This document shows positions 8,763 through 17,423 of a stretch of DNA of 64,000 bases, in pieces. The stretch is from Aureispira anguillae (GTDB lineage Bacteria; Bacteroidota; Bacteroidia; Chitinophagales; Saprospiraceae): contig NZ_AP026867.1 in NCBI RefSeq assembly GCF_026000115.1, positions 1,147,501 through 1,211,500 on the forward strand. The letters run 5' to 3'. Under the pieces are notes generated by a model. It ran no database searches. It had not been told where the DNA came from and saw only the letters and a list, made by a program, of their open reading frames with translations. Each line of letters starts with the position of its first letter. The stretch's first letter is position 1. A program made the translations under genes and the position numbers.

Positions 8763-9280
8763 ATTGATTGAATTATGGAATATTTGATGTGCATGTTATA
8801 CCCTACGATATAATAAAATTCGTGCCTTATTTTAACTTGCTGATTTTTAATATGTTGTAAATTTACGTAATTGCTATTTATTTTCATAATAAAACAGTGT
8901 TAAAAGAAAATAAAATTTTGCAGTGGTTGAAGTTAAGCACTAGTAAACATAGCTTTACAAAAAATGCCTAAAAGGTTGTGCCCTATTAGAAAATGAACAT
9001 AGGAACAAAGAAGGGGAAAACACAAAATTAACTTTTAGGATATAATACAATACATGTGGGACATTGTAACTGTATTATCACCAATATAATATAATTTCAA
9101 CAAAAATTGAAACTATTTATTATAAATATCCAATTTTTTTTCATATTTCATAGGAAATTAAATCTATTATCTGTTGGTAAAGACCTCATAACCTATGAAA
9201 TATGACTTTAGGTATTGATAAAGTATTAATACCTATTTATAAATAAGAATATACAAATTAAGTTGACCAATGATTATCAC
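8763..9280. other. AT-rich gene-free stretch with perfect inverted repeats
   Basis: No gene is visible. Two inverted repeats stand out. One is a perfect 14-base pair of arms (9141-9154 and 9192-9205, TCATATTTCATAGG and its complement). The other is an 8-base pair (9209-9216 and 9228-9235, TAGGTATT and AATACCTA). They lie 3' of folE and may form its transcript end, but no T run on the minus strand supports a standard terminator. Confidence 0.5.
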
Positions 9281-9979
9281 TTAGTAATCCTGATGATTAT
9301 GAATGGCCGCTAAAAATTCTTTTTTGGTAGTGGGATTGTTAAACTTTCCGCTATATGCCGTGGTAATTGTACTACTAGAAATATCTTTTATCCCTCTAGA
9401 GGAGACGCACATATGTTTGGCATCAACATAAACAGCAACATCATCTGTACCTAAAGCTGTTTTTAATTCTTCGAGGATTTGCATGCTGAGTCGCTCTTGT
9501 ACTTGAGGACGTTTAGCAAAGTATTGTACAATTCTATTTATTTTAGATAGCCCAATAACTTTTCCGTTTGCTATATATGCAACATGGGCTTTACCATAAA
9601 TAGGTAAAAAATGATGTTCGCAGGTAGATTGTAACAGGATGTTTTTTTCAATCAACATCTCATTGTACTGATATTTGTTGTCAAAAAGAGCAATTTTAGG
9701 CTTATTAGCAGGATTTAAACCACTAAAAATTTCTTTAACATACATTTTTGCGACACGATATGGTGTACCTTTAAGACTATCATCTGTTAAGTCAAGCCCC
9801 AAGAGGTTCATAATTTCACGAAAATGTTTTTGTATCCTATCAATCTTTTCTTCATCAGAAAGCTCAAATGCGTCAGCACGCATAGGTGTATCTAGAGAGG
9901 TAAGAATGTGTTGATCGCCTATTTCTTCATAAATTTCGATCATTTTTTTGTCTAGGATTGGAGTTTTACCATTCTTCAT
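9281..9979 (-). CDS. folE: GTP cyclohydrolase I
   Basis: 232 aa from the ATG at 9979; a TTG three codons upstream is less likely. FolE converts GTP to 7,8-dihydroneopterin triphosphate, the first step of folate and pterin synthesis. Zinc ligands are present as Cys120 and His123 in STCEHHFLP and Cys191 in HMCVSSRG. Other family blocks are GTPYRVAKMY (71-80), GLSKINRIV (143-151) and RPQVQERLS (157-165). The first 40 residues are an N-terminal extension without clear motifs, as is common in this family. The upstream gap of about 490 bp holds a repeat element but no clear riboswitch. Confidence 0.96.
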   Translation of the reverse strand: MKNGKTPILDKKMIEIYEEIGDQHILTSLDTPMRADAFELSDEEKIDRIQKHFREIMNLLGLDLTDDSLKGTPYRVAKMYVKEIFSGLNPANKPKIALFDNKYQYNEMLIEKNILLQSTCEHHFLPIYGKAHVAYIANGKVIGLSKINRIVQYFAKRPQVQERLSMQILEELKTALGTDDVAVYVDAKHMCVSSRGIKDISSSTITTAYSGKFNNPTTKKEFLAAIHNHQDY

Positions 9980-10473
9980 TGGAAACAATTTGTATAGACC
10001 TTGTTAAAGCCTATTTTTTGAAAATATAAAATTTATACAACATAACACCTATATTTTTTGGTGGTAGTTAATTGGGAAAATACCCAGTAAGTTTGTATGC
10101 ATTACTCATTATACTTTTAACGATAGAAAAAAAAATGTGTTCATCAAAAAGAAACTTTTATGCGTTAAAAGAGCGAAATGAGTAATTTTAAAAATAATTA
10201 AAATTTAACATTACTCTGTACAAAACATGCAGTAGCAAAGCTACTAAGTAAAAGATAGAAATACACAGAGTATTAATTTAATAAATAACACAAAAATAGT
10301 ATCATTTCAGTTTTTTTCCTTAAAAAAGGAAAATTTATAGTACACTATTATACGAAATGAGAAAAAGAAGTTAAATAAAATTACAAAAAAATAAACTCCA
10401 ATGGCTTGGATTGCTGCGTGAGATTCCTCATTTTGTTAGGTCATTGGATTTGTGCTAATAACTAACTTTGTTT
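9980..10473. other. Gap between divergent folE and porV-like genes, with one repeat element
   Basis: An AT-rich stretch without genes. At 10210-10273 lies a small inverted-repeat element: ATTACTCTGT at the left and ACACAGAGTATT at the right, with GTAGC and GCTAC inside. The ends are one base off the common ATTACTCCGTT/AACGGAGTATT ends seen elsewhere in the window. Confidence 0.5.
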
Positions 10474-11322
10474 ATGAAAAAAAAAATACTAACTGTTATA
10501 CTGAGTTGTTTCTATATAGCAGGTTTTGCCCAGAATGGAATCCCTCAAAATGCAGGTGCTAGAGGTGCAGCAATGGGAAATGCTAGCTTAACCTTTACCG
10601 ATATTAATAGTATTTTTACGAATCAGGCAGGCTTAGGCTATCTAGAACATTTATCGTTTACAGCTTATGGCGAACGTCGTTTTTTGTTGGCAGATGGCTT
10701 AAACTCTTTTTTATTTGGGTTGGCCTATCCTCACCAATCTATTGGAACCATAGGTTTGAGTGTTCATTATTTTGGCTATGGCAAATACAATGAACAAAAA
10801 ATTGGTCTGTCTTATGCCAGAAAATTATTTAAGAGAGTGTCTATTGGGGCGCAGTTTAATTATTTGGGCACTAGAATAGGAGAATACGGCACGGCACATT
10901 CTTTTACTTTTGAGTTGGGGATTTTGGCAAAAGTGACAAAACATTTTCACCTTGCTGCACATACATTTAGTCCTGTTAGAATTGAGTTGCCCAATGGGGA
11001 TGCCCTTCCTTCTATTTTTAAACTAGGAGTCGCCTATATTCCTTCTTCAAAATTGCGTTTAACAGCAGAGTTGGAAAAAGACTTAGAGCAGCCTTTTAAT
11101 GGTCGTTTTGGTATAGAGTATCATCCAATTAATGTACTTTATGTCCGAGCAGGTGTTTCTACAAGTCCTGTAATGGCAAGTTTTGGCTTGGGGTTAAATA
11201 TGAAAGGACTAAAAATAGATTTAGCTACTAGTTACCATACTATCTTAGGATTTACTCCTGGGCTGTCTATCAGCTATGTTGTTGGTGATAAGGCACCCCA
11301 AAAAGCTTCTTCTGGACATTAA
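10474..11322 (+). CDS. PorV/PorQ-like outer-membrane protein
   Basis: 282 aa from the ATG at 10474; the frame can be read from a TTG at 10468, but the ATG gives a normal signal peptide (MKKKILTVILSCFYIAGFAQ). The mature start, NAGARGAAMGNASLTFTDIN followed by NQAGL, is the hallmark of PorV/PorQ/UPF0164 barrels, which are distant FadL relatives. In Bacteroidota these serve the T9SS or unknown surface functions. It is followed 11 bases later by a helix-hairpin-helix barrel protein, a pairing I know from other Bacteroidota, so the two are probably co-transcribed. I do not assign porV or porQ because the true T9SS orthologues differ in length. Confidence 0.8.
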   Translation: MKKKILTVILSCFYIAGFAQNGIPQNAGARGAAMGNASLTFTDINSIFTNQAGLGYLEHLSFTAYGERRFLLADGLNSFLFGLAYPHQSIGTIGLSVHYFGYGKYNEQKIGLSYARKLFKRVSIGAQFNYLGTRIGEYGTAHSFTFELGILAKVTKHFHLAAHTFSPVRIELPNGDALPSIFKLGVAYIPSSKLRLTAELEKDLEQPFNGRFGIEYHPINVLYVRAGVSTSPVMASFGLGLNMKGLKIDLATSYHTILGFTPGLSISYVVGDKAPQKASSGH

Positions 11323-11333
11323 ACGAACCAACT

Positions 11334-13421
11334 ATGCGATTGATAACTTTACTAATTACACTTGTTTTTTTCTCATCTTCTTTATGGGCACAAAAAGATG
11401 AAAAAGAGAAAGAAAATGAGTTGAGCAATAGTACCCAATTTTTGATAGAAAATTTGGTAGAAGATAGCGATGGAGAAAACTTTGATTTTGGGACTCAATT
11501 TGAATATTTGGAAGAATATAGGAAGAACCCATTGGATTTGAATAATGCAACAGAGCAAGAATTAACAGCTTTTGGTATGTTCTCTGCAATCCAAATTCAA
11601 GCACTGTTATTATATCGAAAGCGATTCGGGCAAATTTTTTCATTGTATGAGTTACAAGGCGTGCCTACTTTTGATGTGAAAACGATTGTTCGATTGACGC
11701 CCTATATTGCTGTTGCTGCTACCAAAGAGCAAGAAAAAATGAATTTTGGCAAAATGTTTAAATTTGGTCGCCATCAAATTTTTGCTCGTTATCAACGAAT
11801 TTTAGAACAACAAAAGGGCTATAAGCCAGGAACAGGAACTCGATACTTAGGATCGCCAGATAAATTTTATTTGCGTTATAGAATGACCTACAAGGATAGA
11901 ATGAGCTTGGGTCTGACCATGGAAAAAGATGCTGGAGAAGAGTTTTTTACAGGTTCTAATCCTCAGGGATTTGACTATTATTCGGGGCACTTTTATCTGA
12001 AGAAAATTTCTAAGCATGTACATAGTATTGCATTGGGCGATTTTCAGGTTTATTTTGGTCAGGGCTTAACCGTTTGGGGGGGCTTTGGCATCCGAAAAGG
12101 GGCTCAAGTGCTAAATATCAAACGGATTTCATTGCCGATTCGACCTTATACCTCTGTCAATGAAGCTTTATTTATGAGGGGAGCAGCAGGGCATTTTCGG
12201 TTTTTGAAAGAAAATAATCTAGAAGTTACTGTTTTTGGCTCTTTTCGCCAGCGAGATGCTAATATTCAATCAGAACTAGATTCCTTGACAGATGATTTGG
12301 ACATAGAAGTGAGTTCATTACAAGATATTGGATACCATCGAACAATTAGTGAAATAGAAGACGAAAATTCTATTGGTTTTCTAACTTCTGGTGCTAGAGT
12401 GCGTTATACGGGCAAAAGTTGGCATGTTGCAGGTAATTTTGTTTACAATTATTTGACCAATGAATTAAAAAAAGAAAAACCAGCTTTATATCAGCAGTAT
12501 GATTTTATAGGGAAACAAAGTCTTAATGCTAGTATTGATTATTCGGTTCGTTATCGAAATATTCAGTTTTTTGGAGAAACAGCAGTCAACGAAAAAGGCG
12601 GAATAGCTACATTGAACTCATTATTGGCGGAATTAGATCCAAGGGTTAGTATTGCTGTTTTACACCGTTATTATGATAAAAAATATTACACGCTTAATGG
12701 CAATGCTTTTGGAGAAACGTCTGATGCAAGTAATGAGTCTGGTTTATACATTGGCTTAGAATCAAGACTAGGAGCAGGGGTTAAAATGAGTACTTATTTT
12801 GATTTATTTCGTTTTCCTTGGTTGCGATATCAAGTCGATGCACCTACGCAAGGTTATGAAGTTTTTGGAAAGTTAGAATATTCACCCAACTATTTTGTGA
12901 ATACCTATGCACAATATCGTTTTGAACGAAAGGGCAAAAACTTGTCAAATAACTTAACCCATATCGACCAGATTATTAATCACGACAAACATAATTTGCG
13001 CTTCCATTTTGGGTACAAAGCATCTAGTCAACTCGCATTGAGTTCTCGGATTGAGTTTTCGTTTTATCAGAACCAAGAATTTAATCAAGGTTTTATGATT
13101 TATCAAGATGTCGTAATCAAACCTAAAATTATCCCACTAAAAATGCAACTTCGTTTAGCCTTTTTTGATACCGATAACTATGATACTCGTATTTATGCTT
13201 ATGAAAATGATGTATTGTATGCTTTTTCTGTGCTGCCTTATTATGGGCAAGGTTTACGATATTATTTTAATATAAATTATAGAATCAATCAATATTTAAC
13301 GGCTTGGTTTCGTTTTTCTCAAACCTATTTTGTTGACCGAGAAGTCATTAGTTCTGGCTTGGGAGAAATAGAAGGAAGAACTAGATCAGAAATAAAAATT
13401 CAATTACGAGCGAAATTTTAA
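11334..13421 (+). CDS. Helix-hairpin-helix domain outer-membrane protein
   Basis: 695 aa with a signal peptide (ending SLWAQ). Residues about 55-128 carry a ComEA-like helix-hairpin-helix pair (NPLDLNNATEQELTAFGMFS, then FGQIFSLYELQGVP). The rest alternates like a large beta-barrel and ends with a C-terminal strand (EIKIQLRAKF). This architecture, an HhH plug followed by a barrel, is widespread in Bacteroidota and uncharacterised; a role in DNA contact or uptake is only a guess from the HhH. It forms a probable two-gene operon with the PorV-like gene. Confidence 0.8.
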   Translation: MRLITLLITLVFFSSSLWAQKDEKEKENELSNSTQFLIENLVEDSDGENFDFGTQFEYLEEYRKNPLDLNNATEQELTAFGMFSAIQIQALLLYRKRFGQIFSLYELQGVPTFDVKTIVRLTPYIAVAATKEQEKMNFGKMFKFGRHQIFARYQRILEQQKGYKPGTGTRYLGSPDKFYLRYRMTYKDRMSLGLTMEKDAGEEFFTGSNPQGFDYYSGHFYLKKISKHVHSIALGDFQVYFGQGLTVWGGFGIRKGAQVLNIKRISLPIRPYTSVNEALFMRGAAGHFRFLKENNLEVTVFGSFRQRDANIQSELDSLTDDLDIEVSSLQDIGYHRTISEIEDENSIGFLTSGARVRYTGKSWHVAGNFVYNYLTNELKKEKPALYQQYDFIGKQSLNASIDYSVRYRNIQFFGETAVNEKGGIATLNSLLAELDPRVSIAVLHRYYDKKYYTLNGNAFGETSDASNESGLYIGLESRLGAGVKMSTYFDLFRFPWLRYQVDAPTQGYEVFGKLEYSPNYFVNTYAQYRFERKGKNLSNNLTHIDQIINHDKHNLRFHFGYKASSQLALSSRIEFSFYQNQEFNQGFMIYQDVVIKPKIIPLKMQLRLAFFDTDNYDTRIYAYENDVLYAFSVLPYYGQGLRYYFNINYRINQYLTAWFRFSQTYFVDREVISSGLGEIEGRTRSEIKIQLRAKF

Positions 13422-13522
13422 AAAAAACTAAACGGAATTATTATTATTTTTATTCAAATAGATTTATCTTAATATTACTATAAAATAAAATTGAACACTT
13501 CTTTTATTAAAGTTGGGAAACT

Positions 13523-13864
13523 ATGAATAAGCCTAAAATAATAAAAAGTTACGAAAACCTATCTGATGAACTTTTGGAACAAATAAAATTAACTTACCCT
13601 AGAGGTTTTTGGAGACACTTAATATCATTTTCAGATGCCAAAGGAGTTCGACAAAAAGGACTTCCATTTGAAACAGAAGACAAGTCTTATTTAATTAAAA
13701 TGTCAAGAGCAAGAGCAAAAAATATTATTGCTGAAGATGATGATTTTGACGATGATGGTAACCTCAAAACAAAAGTCAAAGAAAAATACATTGACAACCA
13801 AGATGGTTTAGAGTTTTTGGATTCTAATACCAATACAGATAATATGTTTAGTTTAGAATCTTGA
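13523..13864 (+). CDS. Conserved small acidic protein, function unknown
   Basis: 113 aa, cytoplasmic, without a signal peptide. It has a basic N-terminal half (PRGFWRHLISFSDAKGVRQKGLPFETED) and an acidic tail (AEDDDFDDDGNL). The layout, in which a short conserved core ends in a DDD-rich stretch, matches small proteins common in Bacteroidota that have no known role. Codon use looks like the surrounding genes. A 54-bp perfect palindrome follows 26 bases after the stop and probably terminates it. Confidence 0.7.
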   Translation: MNKPKIIKSYENLSDELLEQIKLTYPRGFWRHLISFSDAKGVRQKGLPFETEDKSYLIKMSRARAKNIIAEDDDFDDDGNLKTKVKEKYIDNQDGLEFLDSNTNTDNMFSLES

Positions 13865-13890
13865 TTATTGGCACTGTAAGAGCAAATTGC

Positions 13891-13944
13891 AACGCATTAT
13901 TTTATCGATTATTTATTAATAAATAATCGATAAAATAATGCGTT
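13891..13944. repeat. 54-bp perfect palindrome (27-base arms, no loop)
   Basis: Bases 13891-13917 are the exact reverse complement of 13918-13944, and T residues follow. It lies between the small acidic protein and the RAYT transposase. It can act as a terminator, but its length and perfection exceed what termination needs. A transposase-linked REP-like element is an alternative. Confidence 0.85.
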
Positions 13945-14025
13945 TTTGTTTGGATGAAACCTATGAACATTATGAGGCGTTAATAATGGTTTGTAAAAAA
14001 AAATAGTCCATCCAAAAAACGTCTT

Positions 14026-14733
14026 ATGGTTTACAATCCTAAAAAACACAACCGAAAATCTATTCGATTAAAAGGCTACGATTACACCCAAAAGGGAAAA
14101 TATTTTATTACAATATGCTGTCAAGATCGAGCACATTTATGGGGAGAAATTATTGAAGGAAAATTATATTTAAATGATGCAGGAAAAATGATAGAAAGAT
14201 GGTATCAATGTCTAAATACCAAATTTGAAGATATAGAATGTGGACCATACATTGTAATGCCAAATCATTTTCATGCAATTATTATAAATAAAGGACAAAC
14301 GGTTACAGTGCATAGTTGTCCCACAGAGTCCCCAAAGCAATCCCAAAATAGAACAATAGAAAAGGCAGACAAAACCAAAAACAACCAAATAAAGAAAAAC
14401 CAAGAAAGGAAAAACCAAAGTGAAGTAGGGGGAAACCAAAGTGTTTCCCCCTACGAACACCCCAAAAATAAACAAAAAAGAACAGCCCCACCCAAAAAAA
14501 TAAATCAACGAAACAGGCCAACGGCATTACCCAAGGTCATCCAATGGTTTAAAACCATGACCACCAACGAATATATAAGAGGAGTAAAGCAATTAGGATG
14601 GAGCAAATTTAGGAAGAGAGTTTGGCAAAGAAATTATTGGGAGCACATTATAAGAACAGAGCAATCCTACAAGAAAATTGAGGAATACATACACAACAAT
14701 CCACAAAATTGGCAGAAAGACAGGTTAAGATAG
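14026..14733 (+). CDS. REP-associated tyrosine transposase (RAYT, Y1/IS200-like)
   Basis: 235 aa. The N-terminus (RKSIRLKGYDYTQKGKYF, then ITICCQDR) and the HUH metal motif in MPNHFHAII (His81 and His83) place it in the Y1 transposase superfamily. The C-terminal FKTMTTNEYIRG (candidate nucleophile Tyr183), RNYWEHIIR and YIHNNPQNW are the RAYT signature. RAYTs are usually single-copy, chromosomal, and act on REP hairpins. Between about residues 90 and 165 there is a low-complexity Gln/Asn/Lys insertion whose DNA contains a 12-base-arm hairpin. The 54-bp palindrome lies 81 bases upstream of the start. No second copy or IS ends are visible. Confidence 0.88.
   Translation: MVYNPKKHNRKSIRLKGYDYTQKGKYFITICCQDRAHLWGEIIEGKLYLNDAGKMIERWYQCLNTKFEDIECGPYIVMPNHFHAIIINKGQTVTVHSCPTESPKQSQNRTIEKADKTKNNQIKKNQERKNQSEVGGNQSVSPYEHPKNKQKRTAPPKKINQRNRPTALPKVIQWFKTMTTNEYIRGVKQLGWSKFRKRVWQRNYWEHIIRTEQSYKKIEEYIHNNPQNWQKDRLR
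14425..14454. repeat. REP-like hairpin inside the RAYT gene
   Basis: Inverted repeat with 12-base perfect arms, GTAGGGGGAAAC (14425-14436) and GTTTCCCCCTAC (14443-14454), and a 6-base loop. It is far more GC-rich than its surroundings and sits in the low-complexity insertion of the transposase, as if a REP element had been captured in frame. Confidence 0.8.
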
Positions 14734-14745
14734 AGGAGCCAGACA

Positions 14746-15414
14746 TTAGAGTTGTAATTTAGTACGATGAAAAAGATAAGCCTCAAAAGCAGACTTCAGA
14801 ACCATCAGGATGGCCATTAATAGGATTGGGTTTTTGATAGAAAAAAAAGAATGAGCAGCCCATAAAGTCACAAACCACAAATAGTGAGCAACAAACTGGC
14901 TGGGGTGGATCATCACCTTAGTTTGCATAGGCATTACATCTAGAGAGGGCTGAATGCCTTGGCGTTCCAATAGTAGAGGAGGCATTAAGTAAGCCAATAG
15001 AAAGACAACGGTTAGCAGAAGCAGGCTAGCATTCCAAAGTTGTACAGGCATTTGCAGCAAAGTATGAAAGACACCTTGAGTCGTATCCCAGCCATCAACT
15101 TGTCCAATATGAATAATAAAGACCAAAGCAATATAATGCAGGATCAAAGTATAAACAGTTAAACCAATAACTTTGAGTGCAGGGCGTTGATATTCTGGTA
15201 ATTGGTGATAATTAGGGCGACCATATTTTATAGGAACAATTAGAATGAGATAAATGAGGACAACCAAGGCAGAGAGGAGTTCTAACCAAAATAAAAAAAG
15301 TGTTTCAAACAAGGACCATCCTAGCAGCAAAACACCTAAAAATAGAAAAATATTATTAAGAAAAATAGAGTAAAATTCAAACTTTTGAACCAGTTCTGGT
15401 GTTAATTTATTCAT
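14746..15414 (-). CDS. Polytopic membrane protein, DUF6498-like
   Basis: 222 aa with about six hydrophobic segments: near residues 13-35, 38-60, 83-105, 120-145, 172-190 and 196-212. There is no signal peptide to cleave. The arrangement, with a FWLELLSALVVLIY segment and mostly membrane helices, resembles the DUF6498 membrane family. That assignment is from memory of the pattern and is moderate at best. Nothing in the neighbourhood points to a substrate. It is convergent with the transposase gene, 12 bases away, and divergent from mqnE. Confidence 0.55.
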   Translation of the reverse strand: MNKLTPELVQKFEFYSIFLNNIFLFLGVLLLGWSLFETLFLFWLELLSALVVLIYLILIVPIKYGRPNYHQLPEYQRPALKVIGLTVYTLILHYIALVFIIHIGQVDGWDTTQGVFHTLLQMPVQLWNASLLLLTVVFLLAYLMPPLLLERQGIQPSLDVMPMQTKVMIHPSQFVAHYLWFVTLWAAHSFFSIKNPILLMAILMVLKSAFEAYLFHRTKLQL

Positions 15415-15484
15415 AGAGTAAAAGAACTTTCAATTTTTTCTGAAAGTTTTAAAAGGTTATACTTCGACTAAGCTAAATTATTTG

Positions 15485-15492
15485 TACATTTG
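15485..15492 (+). promoter_or_regulatory. Probable -7 box for mqnE
   Basis: TACATTTG matches the Bacteroidota TAnnTTTG consensus, 89 bases before the start codon. No clear TTG lies at the right distance upstream, so this is a partial promoter call. Confidence 0.4.
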
Positions 15493-15581
15493 TATACTTC
15501 AAATATTCAAACTTTTTTTGATAAGAAAAACGAATAAAGGATTCGTTCAAATAAGCAGATAGTCGAATAAAAAAATACTAT

Positions 15582-16772
15582 ATGGACAAAAATATAAATG
15601 TTCTGCTCCAAGATGAAACATTGGATAAAGAATTGCAAAAAATAGCTCAAAAAGTAAGTAAAAGTGAACGTATTACGAATGACGAGGCTTTGTATTTATA
15701 CGAAAAGGCATCATTAGGGTATTTGGGCGTTTTAGCAAATTATATAAGAGAACAGAAACACGGTGATAAGACCTATTTTAATAGAAACTTTCACATGGAA
15801 CCAACCAATGTTTGTGTCTATACTTGTACCTTCTGCTCTTATTCTAGACTAATAAAAAAACGATCTGAGGGCTGGGAATTAACCCATGATGAGATGTTGG
15901 ATATTGTCAAAGAATACGACGACAAACCTGTTACAGAAGTTCACATTGTAGGAGGGGTATTGCCTCAATACGATTTTGATTTTTACATCAATTTATTCAA
16001 GGCAATAAGAAAACATCGTCCAGAATTACACATTAAGGGATTAACACCTGTAGAATATCATTATGTTTTCAAGAAGGCTAAGATTTCTTATGAAGAAGGA
16101 ATGAAAACGATGGTTGAAGCGGGCTTAGATTCTATGCCTGGAGGTGGAGCTGAAATCTTTCATCCTGAAATTCGAGAAAAAATAGCTAGAGGAAAATGTA
16201 CGGGCGATCAATGGCTAGAAATACATAAAATACTACACAACTTAGGAAAACGCTCCAATGCAACGATGTTATATGGTCATATTGAAGACTATACACATCG
16301 GGTAGATCACATGGATCAGTTGCGTAAATTACAGGACGAAACAGGAGGCTTTCAGACCTTTATTCCATTAAAATTTAGGAATAAAAACAATGAGCTATCG
16401 CATTTAGAAGAAGTATCTTCAGTAGAAGATTTACGAAATTATGCGATTGGTAGAATTTACCTAGACAACTTTGACCACATCAAAGCATACTGGCCAATGA
16501 TTGGTCGTGCAACGGCTCAGTTATCGCTTGCCTTTGGCGTGAATGACATTGACGGAACCATAGACGATACAACAAAAATATATTCTATGGCTGGTTCTGA
16601 GGAGCAGTCGCCTAGTTTAAACACACAGCAATTGGTAGAATTAATTAAAGCTGTAAATCGACATCCGATAGAGCGAGATACAATTTATAATGTTATACAA
16701 GATTATATGGATTATGATTTTAATCAGGATGAATTAACAGGATACCTATCATTGCCTGTTATTCAAAAGTAA
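15582..16772 (+). CDS. mqnE: Aminodeoxyfutalosine synthase (radical SAM)
   Basis: 396 aa, full length. The radical-SAM cluster motif is CVYTCTFC (Cys78, Cys82, Cys85), followed by SYSRLIKKRSEGWEL, which is typical of MqnE rather than MqnC. Other family blocks are EVHIVGGVLPQYDF, MPGGGAEIFHPEIR and TFIPLKFRNKNN. The enzyme joins 3-(1-carboxyvinyl)oxybenzoate to SAM to give aminodeoxyfutalosine in the futalosine route to menaquinone. mqnA, the step before it, lies two genes downstream on the same strand, so 15582-18194 is probably one operon. This is the usual menaquinone route in many Bacteroidota that lack the MenFDHCEB set. Confidence 0.95.
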   Translation: MDKNINVLLQDETLDKELQKIAQKVSKSERITNDEALYLYEKASLGYLGVLANYIREQKHGDKTYFNRNFHMEPTNVCVYTCTFCSYSRLIKKRSEGWELTHDEMLDIVKEYDDKPVTEVHIVGGVLPQYDFDFYINLFKAIRKHRPELHIKGLTPVEYHYVFKKAKISYEEGMKTMVEAGLDSMPGGGAEIFHPEIREKIARGKCTGDQWLEIHKILHNLGKRSNATMLYGHIEDYTHRVDHMDQLRKLQDETGGFQTFIPLKFRNKNNELSHLEEVSSVEDLRNYAIGRIYLDNFDHIKAYWPMIGRATAQLSLAFGVNDIDGTIDDTTKIYSMAGSEEQSPSLNTQQLVELIKAVNRHPIERDTIYNVIQDYMDYDFNQDELTGYLSLPVIQK

Positions 16773-16786
16773 TATAAATAAGCAAT

Positions 16787-17410
16787 ATGAAAATTTATCT
16801 TTATCGGCATGGGCAAACAGTGTATAATATAAATGGAATTGTACAAGGAAGGGGAGTTGATTCTTCCTTGAATCAAACAGGAGTAGAGCAAGCTTTAGCT
16901 TTTTTTGATCAATATAAACATATTGCTTTTGAGTACTTGATCACATCTACATTAAAGCGTACTCAACAAACGGCAGAACCTTTTGAGCAATTGGGAATTC
17001 CAACAGAGCGATTAAGTGATTTGGATGAAATAGGCTGGGGAGAATGGGAAGGTAAATCTGCCGATGAACAAATGCGTAATGCTTATTTGGAGTTATTAAA
17101 ATCTTGGTCCAACGGAAATTATGATAATTCTGCAGTTGGGGGAGATAGTGCTCGTCAAATGGGAAAGCGATTGACACGATTTGTTGAATATCTAAAAACC
17201 TTAGAACATCAGCAAATATTAGTTTGTACCCATGGTGGTTGTCTGGCTTATTTGATGGCCATTTTGCAAGAGCAGCCTTTATCTATGATGCCAGAGTATA
17301 AACACCATAATACAGGTTTGTGTGTGTTTGAATTTGACGGAGAGCGGTTTCATCTCAAGGTTCAAGATGACATCTCTCATTTGACAGAACGTAATATTAA
17401 ACTAAAATAA
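16787..17410 (+). CDS. Histidine phosphatase family protein
   Basis: 207 aa of the phosphoglycerate-mutase-like superfamily. The catalytic histidine is His8 in YRHGQT (Arg7 binds phosphate), and the second histidine is His149 in VCTHGG. Family blocks include SLNQTGVEQA (24-33), TSTLKRTQQTAEPF and LDEIGWGEWEGKS. The group contains phosphatases for small phosphorylated metabolites as well as mutases, and the sequence alone does not fix the substrate. It sits between mqnE and mqnA with gaps of 14 and 13 bases, so it is most likely co-transcribed with menaquinone genes. Whether it acts in that pathway is unknown. Confidence 0.88.
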   Translation: MKIYLYRHGQTVYNINGIVQGRGVDSSLNQTGVEQALAFFDQYKHIAFEYLITSTLKRTQQTAEPFEQLGIPTERLSDLDEIGWGEWEGKSADEQMRNAYLELLKSWSNGNYDNSAVGGDSARQMGKRLTRFVEYLKTLEHQQILVCTHGGCLAYLMAILQEQPLSMMPEYKHHNTGLCVFEFDGERFHLKVQDDISHLTERNIKLK

Positions 17411-17423
17411 AACAGCTATAAAT

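Noticed and set aside
14212-14527. Two minus-strand frames within the RAYT gene, rich in Phe, Leu and Gly
   Set aside because: They are antisense to a well-supported transposase; the composition follows from the Lys/Asn-rich insertion on the other strand.
14026-14733. A typical IS200/IS605 insertion sequence
   Set aside because: There is no tnpB gene and no IS-type end hairpins; the C-terminal motif is of the RAYT type.
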